Assembly: GCF_000017405.1 (NCBI RefSeq)
Contig: NC_009667.1
Span: 1,211,501-1,275,500 of the forward strand
Length of the DNA: 64,000 nucleotides
Direction: 5' to 3'
Source of the DNA: Brucella anthropi ATCC 49188
GTDB taxonomy: Bacteria; Pseudomonadota; Alphaproteobacteria; Rhizobiales; Rhizobiaceae
This document shows positions 8,857 through 17,378 of the stretch, piece after piece. Each line of letters starts with the position of its first letter. Position 1 is the first letter of the stretch. A program made the position numbers and the translations under genes. The notes beneath the pieces are model-generated. The model searched no databases. It had not been told where the DNA came from and was given only the letters and a program-made list of their open reading frames with translations.

Positions 8857-9690
8857 ATGAAACTTTGGGTCTGGTCTGACGTGCATCATGAATTGCAGGA
8901 AGTCGACTATCCGTCTCGTGAGAACGCGCCACAGTGCGATCTGATAATAATCGCTGGCGACCTCAATGCTGCGCCTGATCTTCATTTAACGTTCCAATTC
9001 CTGATCAGACGCTATGAAAAGCCAATTATTTATGTGCCTGGAAATCACGAATTCTACCAGAACAAATGGCTTTTTAATGATCGAGAACGGTCGTTGGAGA
9101 GAGACAGGCAAACGATGAAGACAATCGAAGCCCTATCTCTGGAGTGGCCGCAACGGTTTTACTGCCTTGATCAGGACGAGGTGATTATCAACAACATCAG
9201 ATTCGTTGGTGCTAGCCTATGGGTAGATTTTCAGATGAATCTCTCACTGAAGTCAGATCTAGGGCGGCGAATGCAAGAAGCGCGGGCAATACTGAATGAC
9301 TTCCGTGCGATCCGTATGAAAAATGGGCAGCTGTTCACGCCGGAGGATATGCTGAACCTGCATCGCGCAGATGCCTCATACATTAGACAAAGGCTAGCAG
9401 AACCATTTGATGGCAGCACAGTAGTGTTGACACATCACATGCCGCATTCCGACTGCACACCGCACGTTTATGCCAACTCAATCGGCAACTATTTGTTTGC
9501 TTGCGGATCAGAAGCCTTCGGTGACATCTTCCACTCCGAATTAGCGCCTGCTCTATGGATTTGCGGGCACACCCATCAAGCGTTCGACGTGTGCGTCGGC
9601 CGAAGTCGCATTATTTGCAATCCTTATGGGTACATGTGGGAACAAGGACTGAATGACTTCAGCTGGAATCTAATTGTTGAGACAAATTAA
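8857..9690 (+). CDS. Calcineurin-like metallophosphoesterase, 277 aa
   Basis: All five metal-binding blocks of the family are visible: WSDVHHEL (D-x-H), IIAGDLN (GD), VPGNHEFY (GNHE), LTHHMPHSDC and WICGHTHQAF (GHTH). It is a single-domain cytoplasmic enzyme likely to hydrolyse phosphomonoesters or phosphodiesters; the substrate cannot be read from the sequence. The ATG at 8857 follows AAGGAG by nine bases and begins directly with the first catalytic strand, so the longer frame from 8761 is not used. The gene runs straight into remains of an IS481-type transposase at its 3' side, but the protein looks complete. It belongs to the island cargo. Confidence 0.85.
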   Translation: MKLWVWSDVHHELQEVDYPSRENAPQCDLIIIAGDLNAAPDLHLTFQFLIRRYEKPIIYVPGNHEFYQNKWLFNDRERSLERDRQTMKTIEALSLEWPQRFYCLDQDEVIINNIRFVGASLWVDFQMNLSLKSDLGRRMQEARAILNDFRAIRMKNGQLFTPEDMLNLHRADASYIRQRLAEPFDGSTVVLTHHMPHSDCTPHVYANSIGNYLFACGSEAFGDIFHSELAPALWICGHTHQAFDVCVGRSRIICNPYGYMWEQGLNDFSWNLIVETN

Positions 9691-9724
9691 TTACTTCAAC
9701 GGCGGCACTGAGCCGGAGTTAGCA

Positions 9725-10212
9725 CGATGCTCAATCGCCGTGACCCAACTCATCGATAAAGCCGATAGGAAGACGGCCTGGGAGTTCCTTCAGCGCATGC
9801 TCAAGGCCGTGCCCTTCAGGTCCACACCGTCCTCACGGACAACGGAATCCAGTTCGCAGAGCAGCCTCGGAACCGGAACACCATCTACTCCCGCCCGATG
9901 CGCTTCGACATGATTTGCGAGGCAAATGGCATCGAACACAGACTGACGAAGCCCAATCATCCATGGACCAGTGGTCAGGTCGAACGGATGAACAGGACGA
10001 TCAAAGACGCCACCGTCAAACGCTTCCACTACGACAGCCACGACCAATTGCGCACGCATCTTGCGGACTGCATGGCCGCCTACAACTTCGCGCGCAGGCG
10101 CAAGACCCTCAGTGGCCTCACCCCATACGAATACATCTGCAAGATTTGGACATTAGAGCCAGACAGATTCATCCTGAACCCGATCCACCAGACGCCGGGA
10201 CTGAATACCTAG
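9725..10212 (+). pseudogene. IS481-family transposase remnant, 5'-truncated and frameshifted
   Basis: Two frames together spell the C-terminal half of an IS481 transposase. The first frame gives the strand ending in KADRKTAWEFLQRMLKAVPF. After a shift near 9815 a second frame gives VHTVLTDNGIQFAE (second catalytic Asp) and, from 9898, GIEHRLTKPNHPWTSGQVER with the catalytic Glu, ending in PIHQTPGLNT at the stop. The N-terminal helix-turn-helix part and the first Asp are absent, and I see no terminal inverted repeats. The copy is dead and marks an old insertion between the metallophosphoesterase and the three-gene operon. Confidence 0.85.
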
Positions 10213-10559
10213 GTCGTTAGCGACCATAGCTTAAGAAGGCGGTCGAATTCGATCCAGAAGCGATAATCTAATCTTTATTGAGCTCGACCGCATCGCTCAT
10301 TGCCCGTCGTCCCCAAGGTTGTCGGTGCCATTGGTAATTCGAATGTAAGCTTATGTTGCTCCGTCGGCGAGCGAATAGCGGCCGCAAAGTACAGCCATCC
10401 TTTGTGCTCCGGCCTTGTACGCGTATAGTTTTATATTCCCCGACAGAATATCAATTGCTCAAAATACCTGTGAACAGCTACAGGTTGTTGTTGCTATGCA
10501 TGGGTTTGTCATTTCATCCTATGAGTTCATATCTGAAATCAGTAAGGCAAGACTCGCAA

Positions 10560-11564
10560 ATGGCTGAGACTGTCAATATCGCGCAAATGGCTGAGAAGCT
10601 GGCGGATAAAATCTTCAACGAATTTTTCTGGGATAGAATTGGGCCGACCAATATAAACTGGAAATGTGAGAGCCCCGATGTCCATAAGGTGGCAACACAT
10701 CCAACTGATATAGTTTTTTTTTACGATGAGCCCTATTCCAAAGTCAGGCGGTATATTCAATGCGATCTTAAAAGCTACTCGAAATCCAGTTTTTCTAAAG
10801 GAAAAATCTCAGATGCCCTTGTAAGCTTGGCAAAGCAAGTCGCATGCGCAGAAATCAGTTCAGAGTGGCAGGGTAAGTACCTCGTCAAAGGTACGACATC
10901 GGAGATTTCTGGGTTGCTATTTGTATATAATCACGATCAGGAATATCACAAAGAATTCGGTTCGTTAATTGGTGATTTGGATGTTACAGAGCTTAATCTA
11001 CCGCCGAAATCTCGATTATTCCTACTTGGACCCGATGATATAAATTGGCTTGATCGTGTGGTTCACGACATCAAACTCATGAGAGGCGATGAGGACGACG
11101 AGAGAAGAATACCGTCCCGTGACTGTTGCGCATATTATTATCCTGACCTTAGTCGAAAAACGAATGTCCAAGCTGATCGGGCCAGAGCGGCTACACTTGA
11201 AATGCTTTCTTCACCTTGGATTGTTATGCAGTATTTTGTAGAGGATAGCGACGTCAGGAAAGGGGTTGTTGTATTCTACCGACGGGTGCCGACGGTTGAC
11301 GGCTTTAAATATCTAATTGATTACCTTCGTCATTTCCAAATGTTTGAAGTTAAAAGTTTTAACATAGACATCCGCGTTAATTTTGACCTTGGTGACGCGA
11401 AAATAGTTTTCGAAAAAGCAATCATTGAGTACCTTGATGAGATTGCTGGTAAGAATTCTGATACTGATTTCGCTAAGCGATTGAGAAAGATACGCATTTC
11501 AGCTGTTCCTCAGCTGACGACTTCGTTTTCTCAAGAACAGATTGGAATGGATTATGGCCGTTAG
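10560..11564 (+). CDS. PD-(D/E)XK nuclease-like protein, first gene of a three-gene operon, 334 aa
   Basis: The N-terminal part carries a plausible PD-(D/E)XK core: Asp50 in HPTDIVFFYDEP and Asp69-Leu-Lys71 in YIQCDLKSYSKSS, with a helix containing Glu21 ahead of them. No other domain is recognised in the remaining 250 residues, which alternate helices and strands. There is no signal peptide. The start is uncertain: ATG at 10560 is chosen because the conserved-looking part begins there, with ATG at 10521 and 10500 possible. The next gene overlaps the end by 11 bases, so the three genes of this block are probably co-expressed and act together. Location beside the island end and nuclease-like core suggest phage or plasmid defence; this is inference. 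Confidence 0.6.
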   Translation: MAETVNIAQMAEKLADKIFNEFFWDRIGPTNINWKCESPDVHKVATHPTDIVFFYDEPYSKVRRYIQCDLKSYSKSSFSKGKISDALVSLAKQVACAEISSEWQGKYLVKGTTSEISGLLFVYNHDQEYHKEFGSLIGDLDVTELNLPPKSRLFLLGPDDINWLDRVVHDIKLMRGDEDDERRIPSRDCCAYYYPDLSRKTNVQADRARAATLEMLSSPWIVMQYFVEDSDVRKGVVVFYRRVPTVDGFKYLIDYLRHFQMFEVKSFNIDIRVNFDLGDAKIVFEKAIIEYLDEIAGKNSDTDFAKRLRKIRISAVPQLTTSFSQEQIGMDYGR

Positions 11565-12684
11565 TTCCTTAAAGCTGTTTGCTACAGATAAAGAGCTTTA
11601 CGATCTTTTGGCGTCATCTAGGCAGCGGATGACAGAACGAGCCCTTCTGAACCTCGCCAGGGACCGCAGAATCTTTATCTCCCACAAAGCTGAGCGAGAG
11701 GCCATTGTTGATTACCTTTCTTGCTTGCCGCATGATTTGCAAGATGTTGAAGGCCTTATAGATGAAGCTGAGGTGGGCAGAAGAGGGGAGAAGACGACAT
11801 TTGTAGAGGTTGCAGGAGATGTTTCGACGGAAGATATCAAGGCTGCCATCGATCAGTACGTAGATGAAGTTGGTGCCAGTGAAGAAATCACAGTGCCGCC
11901 ATTTAATATGAAAAGCTTGGGGGCGACCATCGAGTATAACGAGTTTGATTATTCTCGTACCAGGTTGCTGCAAAGAATTGAGCGGAAAGCAGCGTTAGAC
12001 TTCCGTATTGAAGATGGCAAGGTGACGGTGCGGCTTCCAGCGACCGAGAAAGGTCAAAGCATAGTCAACAATCTTATTGATAAATTGGAGAAGAACAAAA
12101 AGACTTCCTTATCTCAGAACCGTATCGCAATCTCAGGTTTCCCGGCGGAATTCAGAACGAAGTTTTTTCTCGATCTTTTATCGGGCATAGAGGGTTATAA
12201 AACGGAGACAGTTACTAGCATAAAAGTTTCTTCTCCCGATATTGCTCAAGAAGAAATAGATGATATCGGCGAAGAAAATGAAGCACAGGATGATCTGGAG
12301 AATGAATTACTCGGCATAGTAAGGAGCGTTGCACTCAGCGGAGAGAACTTGGTGTCATCGGAGCAGTATAGGCAGCTTCGCGAAAAAAACTTTTACATCA
12401 CCGCAATTACTTGGCGATCAGTACAGCAAGTCCCCCCTCATGACCTAGTGCAATTCGAGGCTGCTTTTGAGCAGCAGGAACAGGGTACTGGATTCAAGTA
12501 TATTGTGAGGTACGCTCGACTCAATACGCTCGGACGTTATCCCAAGACCTTCAAGGTCGTTCCCGACACCCGTCGCCACGAGCTTTTCAGGCTAATCGAG
12601 CATTCGGCACGAGTGTCGCAGCAAAAACAGGAAGAGGAGATATCGGCAAGGAGAGAACATCGTGACGCGTCGTCGTTGGTATGA
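11554..12684 (+). CDS. Unknown protein, second gene of the nuclease operon, 376 aa
   Basis: I do not recognise a family. The protein starts with a helical region (about residues 1-75: LKLFATDKELYDLLASSRQR, then ALLNLARDRRIFIS) that may be a winged-helix-like fold, followed by mixed segments and a very acidic stretch around residues 225-250 (EEIDDIGEENEAQDDLENE). The ATG at 11554 is preferred over the upstream TTG at 11542. It overlaps the previous gene by 11 bases and the next by 23, a coupling that points to a complex of the three products. There are no membrane segments. A regulatory or DNA-sensing subunit is possible but unproven. Confidence 0.6.
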   Translation: MAVSSLKLFATDKELYDLLASSRQRMTERALLNLARDRRIFISHKAEREAIVDYLSCLPHDLQDVEGLIDEAEVGRRGEKTTFVEVAGDVSTEDIKAAIDQYVDEVGASEEITVPPFNMKSLGATIEYNEFDYSRTRLLQRIERKAALDFRIEDGKVTVRLPATEKGQSIVNNLIDKLEKNKKTSLSQNRIAISGFPAEFRTKFFLDLLSGIEGYKTETVTSIKVSSPDIAQEEIDDIGEENEAQDDLENELLGIVRSVALSGENLVSSEQYRQLREKNFYITAITWRSVQQVPPHDLVQFEAAFEQQEQGTGFKYIVRYARLNTLGRYPKTFKVVPDTRRHELFRLIEHSARVSQQKQEEEISARREHRDASSLV

Positions 12685-13336
12685 TGTGGAGTGGTCGATT
12701 TCTGCTTCATCTCTGGCCCAAAAACTAATGGCTCATTCATTCCGCGCTGGCAGTGATGATGGGTTTGTGCTTGATCAACTCCGAGACGACTTCATAAGCG
12801 GAAGTTACTTTGAACGAATCCAGCAAGTGGAAAAGGTCACGGATCCTTTTGGCCAAGAATATTCGTATGCCCGAACAGAGTTTCGGAGATCGGCATTTCG
12901 AATAAGTGAGGGAGCCTCGGGGTTGGAGCTGATCGACCCTAACAGAAGCGCCCAACGTCTGATTAGTCGCCTGCTTGAAGCGTCCAACTTTGATTTGACG
13001 TTAAAGAATATCGATGTTGACCCGTACAAATGGGGCAGAGCATTTCAAACTCGGTCGCCAGAAGCGAGCCGCTTAGAATTTATGCAGATTGGCGGGATTG
13101 GGCTACCCAACGGCTCAGAAGCAACGGTCATTGTTAAAGGATCAAAAGATGTTGCACTGGCAGCGTTTGGTCTAATAGGCGACGTAAAATCATTTTCCGT
13201 TGAAAAGGTGCGTTTGCGGTATGACAGGTCGCCGGGGATCATTGCGTTGTCAAACAAAGCAGGAGTTCATTTAAACGTCCCGTCCGAGAAGGAGGTACTT
13301 CCTGATCTTCGACGCTCGTTATTGGACGTGCGCTGA
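12662..13336 (+). CDS. Unknown protein, third gene of the nuclease operon, 224 aa
   Basis: No family is recognised. It begins at a GTG (12662) with AAGGAGAG about eight bases upstream, inside the end of the preceding gene. The frame is open and in good codon style to 13336. Visible traits are an N-terminal helical segment, a central SGLELIDPNRSAQRLISRLL helix and a C-terminal beta-rich half (GSEATVIVKGSKDVALAAFG, then SFSVEKVRLRYDR). There is no signal peptide or transmembrane helix. As the last gene of the overlapping trio it is probably a subunit of the same machine as the nuclease-like protein. Downstream lies a strong inverted repeat and then the convergent gapR-like gene. Confidence 0.6.
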   Translation: MTRRRWYDVEWSISASSLAQKLMAHSFRAGSDDGFVLDQLRDDFISGSYFERIQQVEKVTDPFGQEYSYARTEFRRSAFRISEGASGLELIDPNRSAQRLISRLLEASNFDLTLKNIDVDPYKWGRAFQTRSPEASRLEFMQIGGIGLPNGSEATVIVKGSKDVALAAFGLIGDVKSFSVEKVRLRYDRSPGIIALSNKAGVHLNVPSEKEVLPDLRRSLLDVR

Positions 13337-13352
13337 TCGATGCAAATCAAAT

Positions 13353-13397
13353 CATGGTTTCGCAAAACGCATCTTTTGCAGCATCTGCGAAACCATG
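13353..13397. repeat. 12-bp perfect inverted repeat near the island end
   Basis: CATGGTTTCGCA (13353-13364) is repeated inverted as TGCGAAACCATG (13386-13397) with a 21-base loop. It lies between the ends of two convergent genes, so it could stop transcription from both sides, but no T run follows on either strand. Its closeness to the island end also allows a role as recombinase-binding arms. Confidence 0.6.
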
Positions 13398-13420
13398 TGA
13401 AGCTTTGAGCCGCGCTTTAG

Positions 13421-13678
13421 CTATTCCATTCCCAATGCAGCCATGTAGGTCTGGAGGATGGTTTCCTCTTCAAGACGTTCATTCGCATCCTTCTTCCGAA
13501 GCCGAATAATAGTCTTAATCGCTTTTGTGTCGTAACCGCGTCCCTTTGCCTCTCCTAGGACATCTTTAACGTCATTTGCGATTGCGGCTTTTTCCTCCTC
13601 TAAGCGTTCAACTCTTTCGATAATTGAACGAAGTTCACTTGCGGCTGCGTTTACGGCTGATGATTCGATTTCGTCCAT
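13421..13678 (-). CDS. gapR: Island-borne GapR-like DUF2312 protein, 85 aa
   Basis: Full-length DUF2312 protein: [20 protein letters not shown], then [20 protein letters not shown] and [11 protein letters not shown] at the C-terminus, the expected small helical layout of GapR. GapR binds overtwisted AT-rich DNA and supports topoisomerase action during replication in Alphaproteobacteria. The start has GGAG about nine bases upstream. Codon use is AT-richer than in the broken host gene 90 bases upstream on the same strand, and the protein sequence differs clearly from it, so this is not a tandem duplicate but a copy brought by the island. Transcription from the host gapR promoter would run into it. 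Confidence 0.85.
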   Translation of the reverse strand: MDEIESSAVNAAASELRSIIERVERLEEEKAAIANDVKDVLGEAKGRGYDTKAIKTIIRLRKKDANERLEEETILQTYMAALGME

Positions 13679-13768
13679 TGAGCTTCACTCCAAAAGATCT
13701 GATTGTTATTACCGGTAAGAATGACACGGTCGATTGTGTCGTTAAATGTATGTTTTTTGGGGAAACTT

Positions 13769-13909
13769 CTAAGTCAGTAAGCAGTTGAATGTTTGAAAAT
13801 CGTCGCCGATGGTCTTTTTTTCTTCTTCCAGGCGCTCGATGCGCTCGATGAAAGCACGCAACTGGCCGACAGCAATGGTTTGGGCTTCGCTGGTAATGTC
13901 GTCGCTCAC
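13769..13909 (-). pseudogene. gapR: Host gapR (DUF2312) gene truncated by the island
   Basis: From GTG at 13909 (GGAG eight bases upstream) the frame reads [20 protein letters not shown], the N-terminal half of an alphaproteobacterial GapR, then leaves the family after residue 37 and continues with nine foreign residues to a stop at 13769. The break near 13,797 is also where base composition changes from core to island style, so I take it as the right-hand junction. The missing 3' part should lie at the other island end, outside the window. Confidence 0.8.
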
Positions 13910-14093
13910 GAGGAGTTCTCCAATTCAAAATCTGTGATGATGCGGACACGCATTGCGTGAAAACCGCTTATCGAAAGTCTGGACCGTTTTTCCCGCGAGT
14001 CGCAGGCAAAATTAAGAGCCTTTTTCGATGCACGACCCGATTTGGCGGGTCAAGCCCTGTGGATAGCGGGTAAAGCCTCTCCTGACAGGCCTG

Positions 14094-14912
14094 CTACTCA
14101 CTGCGATCAGCACGTGAGCCGAAATACTGGGCCGCATGAATGCCGGGCAAGGTGTTGATGTGCGCGATCATTGGCGTCAGCCTGTCAGCCCATTCAGCTG
14201 CTCCTTTGTCATCGGCAATCAGGTCCTGTCGTAACTCGATCAGGACATGGGCGAAGCCCTTTGCCGTCGCGTGGCGATACATGGCATCGTTCTTGAGGGC
14301 ACCGTCATAAGGTTCGTTGTCGCCAACCGTCAGATCGACGTTTTCACGCAGCAGCGACAAAAGCGGCTTTACGGCGCGGTCGTCCTTGTCCCAGAGAAGG
14401 CCGATCTGCCAGGGGCGGGACTTTTCCTTCCAGCGCGGCGTGAACGAATGGATCGAGACGATGAAAGGCGCTGCCCCGCTTTCAGCCACCACGCGTTCGC
14501 TCGCTCGCGCGACCGTGTCGTGATAGGGACGATAGAAGCGTTCAAGCCGTTCCTCGCGTTCACCTGTCGACATTGGGTAATTGCCGGAAATGACCGCCCC
14601 ATCGGACAATTGCATGATAAGCGTCGGGTCGTCTTCGCCACGATTGGGATCGATCAAAAGGCGTGAAAAGCCGCCAAGGACGGCAGGCGCGTTCAGGCGG
14701 GTTGCAAGTTTGCGGGTCAGGTTCTCGACGCCAATGTCATAAGCGATATGCCGGTCGAATTCACTTGTCCGCAAACCAAGCGTGCCATATTCGGCTGGAA
14801 CATCACGCCGTGCATGATCGGCGGTCAGGAGCAGGCCGAGACTAAAATCGCCGTCGACACTGTATGCCGGTGAGAATGGCGGCGAAGCGGTTGATCCGGA
14901 TTGAAGCGGCAT
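14094..14912 (-). CDS. N-formylglutamate amidohydrolase family protein, 272 aa
   Basis: The sequence follows the FGase family: LLTADHARRDVPAEYG near residue 30 (zinc-binding D-H pair), DRHIAYDIG, RLLIDPNRGEDDP around 85-97, and IVSIHSFTPRW with the later histidine. Enzymes of this family hydrolyse N-formyl-L-glutamate in histidine breakdown or related N-formyl amino acids. There are no other hut genes nearby, so the physiological substrate may differ. It is cytoplasmic and single-domain. It is transcribed away from the DUF1036 gene and towards the island; its stop is about 185 bases from the host gapR start. Confidence 0.85.
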   Translation of the reverse strand: MPLQSGSTASPPFSPAYSVDGDFSLGLLLTADHARRDVPAEYGTLGLRTSEFDRHIAYDIGVENLTRKLATRLNAPAVLGGFSRLLIDPNRGEDDPTLIMQLSDGAVISGNYPMSTGEREERLERFYRPYHDTVARASERVVAESGAAPFIVSIHSFTPRWKEKSRPWQIGLLWDKDDRAVKPLLSLLRENVDLTVGDNEPYDGALKNDAMYRHATAKGFAHVLIELRQDLIADDKGAAEWADRLTPMIAHINTLPGIHAAQYFGSRADRSE

Positions 14913-15169
14913 GGAGCGAAATCCGAGGCTAAATAAGGGGATTATTTCTGTGTTGTGCGGGAAGCTGTTTCAGGTCTGTCATGAGAAAGCCCGGATTGCA
15001 ACGATCATTCTTTGATGAAGAGTACCTGTTCTCAATGGGATTGCGTTGACATCAAAGGCGAAACTGCCGAAAAGAGAGCGACCCGAGATGGGATTTGCCC
15101 GAGATGGGATTTCCCTGTGCAATATAAATTGTTCGATAAAACCGATAGCGGGCTGAAGGGGTTCTGCGT

Positions 15170-15631
15170 ATGCGACTTCCACTATCTCTAGTTTTGTTTG
15201 CCGGTGTGCTGATGACTGCGCTGGGCATGACATCCATAGAGGCTCGTGCGGATTTCCGCGTATGCAATGCAACCCAAAACCTGGTTGGTGTGTCCATCGG
15301 CTACAGAGCCAAAACCGGCTGGGTGACCGAAGGCTGGTGGCATATCGACGGATCAAGCTGCAAAACCCTCATCGAGGGGCCGCTGACATCGCGCTATTAT
15401 TACCTCTATGCCGAAGACGCTCAGGGCGGCGGACGCTGGGAGGGCAAGGTCAATATGTGCGTGGCCGAGAAAGAATTCCGTATTACTGGCGTCCAGGATT
15501 GCTTCGCGCGCGGTTTCCAGCGCAACGGCTTCCAGGAATACGACACCGGGGAACAATCGAGCTGGATGGTTCAGCTCACCGATGAAACGCCGACAGCAAA
15601 CCCCACCGTTACAGGAACGAATAGTCAATGA
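15170..15631 (+). CDS. DUF1036 secreted or membrane protein, 153 aa
   Basis: An N-terminal signal peptide is visible (LPLSLVLFAGVLMTALGMTS, with cleavage likely near ARA at about residue 26), followed by the DUF1036 core: DFRVCNATQNLVGVSIGYR, GWVTEGWWHIDG and YYYLYAEDAQGG. Aromatic residues and three or four cysteines suggest a disulphide-bonded beta domain in the periplasm. The function of the family is unknown; it is frequent next to pyruvate kinase in Rhizobiales. The stop overlaps the pyk start as ATGA, so the two are co-transcribed. Upstream is a 15-base direct repeat (15082-15096 and 15098-15112). Confidence 0.85.
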   Translation: MRLPLSLVLFAGVLMTALGMTSIEARADFRVCNATQNLVGVSIGYRAKTGWVTEGWWHIDGSSCKTLIEGPLTSRYYYLYAEDAQGGGRWEGKVNMCVAEKEFRITGVQDCFARGFQRNGFQEYDTGEQSSWMVQLTDETPTANPTVTGTNSQ

Positions 15632-17064
15632 AGCGCAACCGCAAGGTCAAGATTCTCGCCACGCTAGGTCCGGCGTCGGGTGAAGAAGCCGTCATCCGCA
15701 AGCTGTTTGAGGCAGGCGCGGATGTGTTCCGCATCAATATGAGTCATGCCGACCATGACCTGATGCGCACCCTCGTCAAGCGCATCCGTAATGTGGAAAA
15801 GGAACTGGGCCGTCCTATCGGCATTCTGGCCGACCTTCAGGGCCCGAAGCTGCGCGTTGGCAAGTTCAAGGACGGTAAGGTCGATCTCGTTCCCGGCCAG
15901 ACCTTCACCCTCGACAACAATGAAGCGCCTGGCGACGAACATCGCGTCTATCTTCCGCATCCGGAAATTCTTGAAGCTGTTGAACCGGGCCATCGCCTGC
16001 TGATCGATGACGGCAAGCTGCATCTGGTTGCCGAGGCAAGCGACGGCAAGTCGATCCGCTGCAAGGTGATTTCCGGAACGCGTATTTCGGACCGCAAGGG
16101 CGTCAGCTTGCCGGACACGACGCTCGGCGTCGGTGCGCTGACGGAAAAGGACCGTAAGGATCTCGATGCCGTTCTGAAGGAAGAAATTGACTGGGTTGCG
16201 CTTTCCTTCATCCAGCGTCCGGAAGATCTGGCCGAGGTACGCAAGGTTTCGCGCGGCAAGGTCGGCCTGATGTCGAAGATCGAAAAGCCGCAAGCCGTGA
16301 CGCGTCTCGATGAAATCATCGAGCTTTCGGACGCATTGATGGTTGCGCGCGGTGATCTTGGCGTTGAAGTGCCACTTGAAAGCGTTCCAGGCATTCAGAA
16401 GCAGATTACCCGCAAGGCGCGCCGCGCGGGCAAGCCGGTTGTTGTCGCGACGCAGATGCTGGAATCCATGATTACAGCTCCGGTTCCGACCCGCGCCGAA
16501 GTGTCCGACGTTGCAACCGCTGTGTTTGAAGGCGCCGATGCGATCATGCTTTCGGCAGAATCGGCTTCGGGCCAGTATCCGGTCGAAGCCGTTGCCACCA
16601 TGAACCGCATTGCCGAACAGGTTGAAAAGGAACCGACCTATTCGACCATCATCGATGCGCAGCGTGCTGCGCCAGAACCAACGGGTGCCGACGCGATTTC
16701 GCTTGCTGCACGCCAGATCGCAGAGACGTTGAAGCTTTCGGCCATCGTCACCTACACCGCTTCCGGCACGACCGGTCTGCGCGCCGCTCGCGAGCGTCCG
16801 CGCACGCCGATCATCGCCCTGTCGCCGGTCGTCGATACTGCGCGTAAGCTGTCGCTCGTCTGGGGCCTGCATTGCGTGGTGACCGCCGATGCGCATGATT
16901 TGGAAGATATGGTCAACCATGCCTGCGAAATTGTCTTCCATGAAGAATTTGGCAAAGCTGGCGACCGCGTCATCATTACCGCAGGTGTCCCATTCGGCAC
17001 GCCGGGCGCGACCAACATGCTGCGCATCGCCTATATTGGACCAGACGGAAAGTCAGGCATTTAA
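15628..17064 (+). CDS. pyk: Pyruvate kinase, 478 aa
   Basis: Catalyses phosphoenolpyruvate plus ADP to pyruvate plus ATP, the last step of glycolysis. Visible signatures include KILATLGPAS at the N-terminus, FRINMSHADH, ILADLQGPKLRVGKF, the active-site region LMSKIEKPQAVTRLDEI with the catalytic Lys, VARGDLGVEVP and the C-terminal allosteric domain. Length is normal for a bacterial type. The start overlaps the DUF1036 stop (ATGA). A hairpin terminator lies about 185 bases downstream. A long open frame on the opposite strand is a codon-bias shadow. Confidence 0.97.
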   Translation: MKRNRKVKILATLGPASGEEAVIRKLFEAGADVFRINMSHADHDLMRTLVKRIRNVEKELGRPIGILADLQGPKLRVGKFKDGKVDLVPGQTFTLDNNEAPGDEHRVYLPHPEILEAVEPGHRLLIDDGKLHLVAEASDGKSIRCKVISGTRISDRKGVSLPDTTLGVGALTEKDRKDLDAVLKEEIDWVALSFIQRPEDLAEVRKVSRGKVGLMSKIEKPQAVTRLDEIIELSDALMVARGDLGVEVPLESVPGIQKQITRKARRAGKPVVVATQMLESMITAPVPTRAEVSDVATAVFEGADAIMLSAESASGQYPVEAVATMNRIAEQVEKEPTYSTIIDAQRAAPEPTGADAISLAARQIAETLKLSAIVTYTASGTTGLRAARERPRTPIIALSPVVDTARKLSLVWGLHCVVTADAHDLEDMVNHACEIVFHEEFGKAGDRVIITAGVPFGTPGATNMLRIAYIGPDGKSGI

Positions 17065-17250
17065 ACTGAAAATATGCCAGCCGTGACGGCCGGCAAATGG
17101 CGTTGTTTTGCGCTTCCGGTGTTCATGTACCCAACAGTACATTCCGCTCCGGTTCTCAAACTCCACCAGTTTGGTCGCTAAAGCGCCCATCTTCGATTCC
17201 GGCTCGCCACAGCCGAAATCTCATCCAGTTATGGCGGACGGCATCTAAAG

Positions 17251-17279
17251 AAACGCGCTCCTTTGGAGCGCGTTTTTTG
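17251..17279 (+). terminator. Rho-independent terminator downstream of pyk
   Basis: AACGCGCTCC and GGAGCGCGTT pair around a TTT loop and are followed by a run of T. It lies about 185 bases after the pyk stop, in a 314-base gap (17065-17378) in which I see nothing else. Confidence 0.8.
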
Positions 17280-17378
17280 TTTTGGTCTTGCCGAATTTTG
17301 AGAATGTTTTGTGGGGAGGCAGGAGCCGTTCTAAGAGCCAGAATCAAAAAGCGATACAGGCGACTTCTGGAACAGGCT

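Noticed and set aside
15082..15112. 15-base direct repeat CCCGAGATGGGATTT before the DUF1036 gene
   Set aside because: A two-copy repeat without symmetry; more likely a local duplication than an operator.
15664..16941. 425-residue open frame on the minus strand across pyk
   Set aside because: It lies wholly opposite a clear pyruvate kinase gene, has no recognisable domain and arises from GC-rich codon bias.
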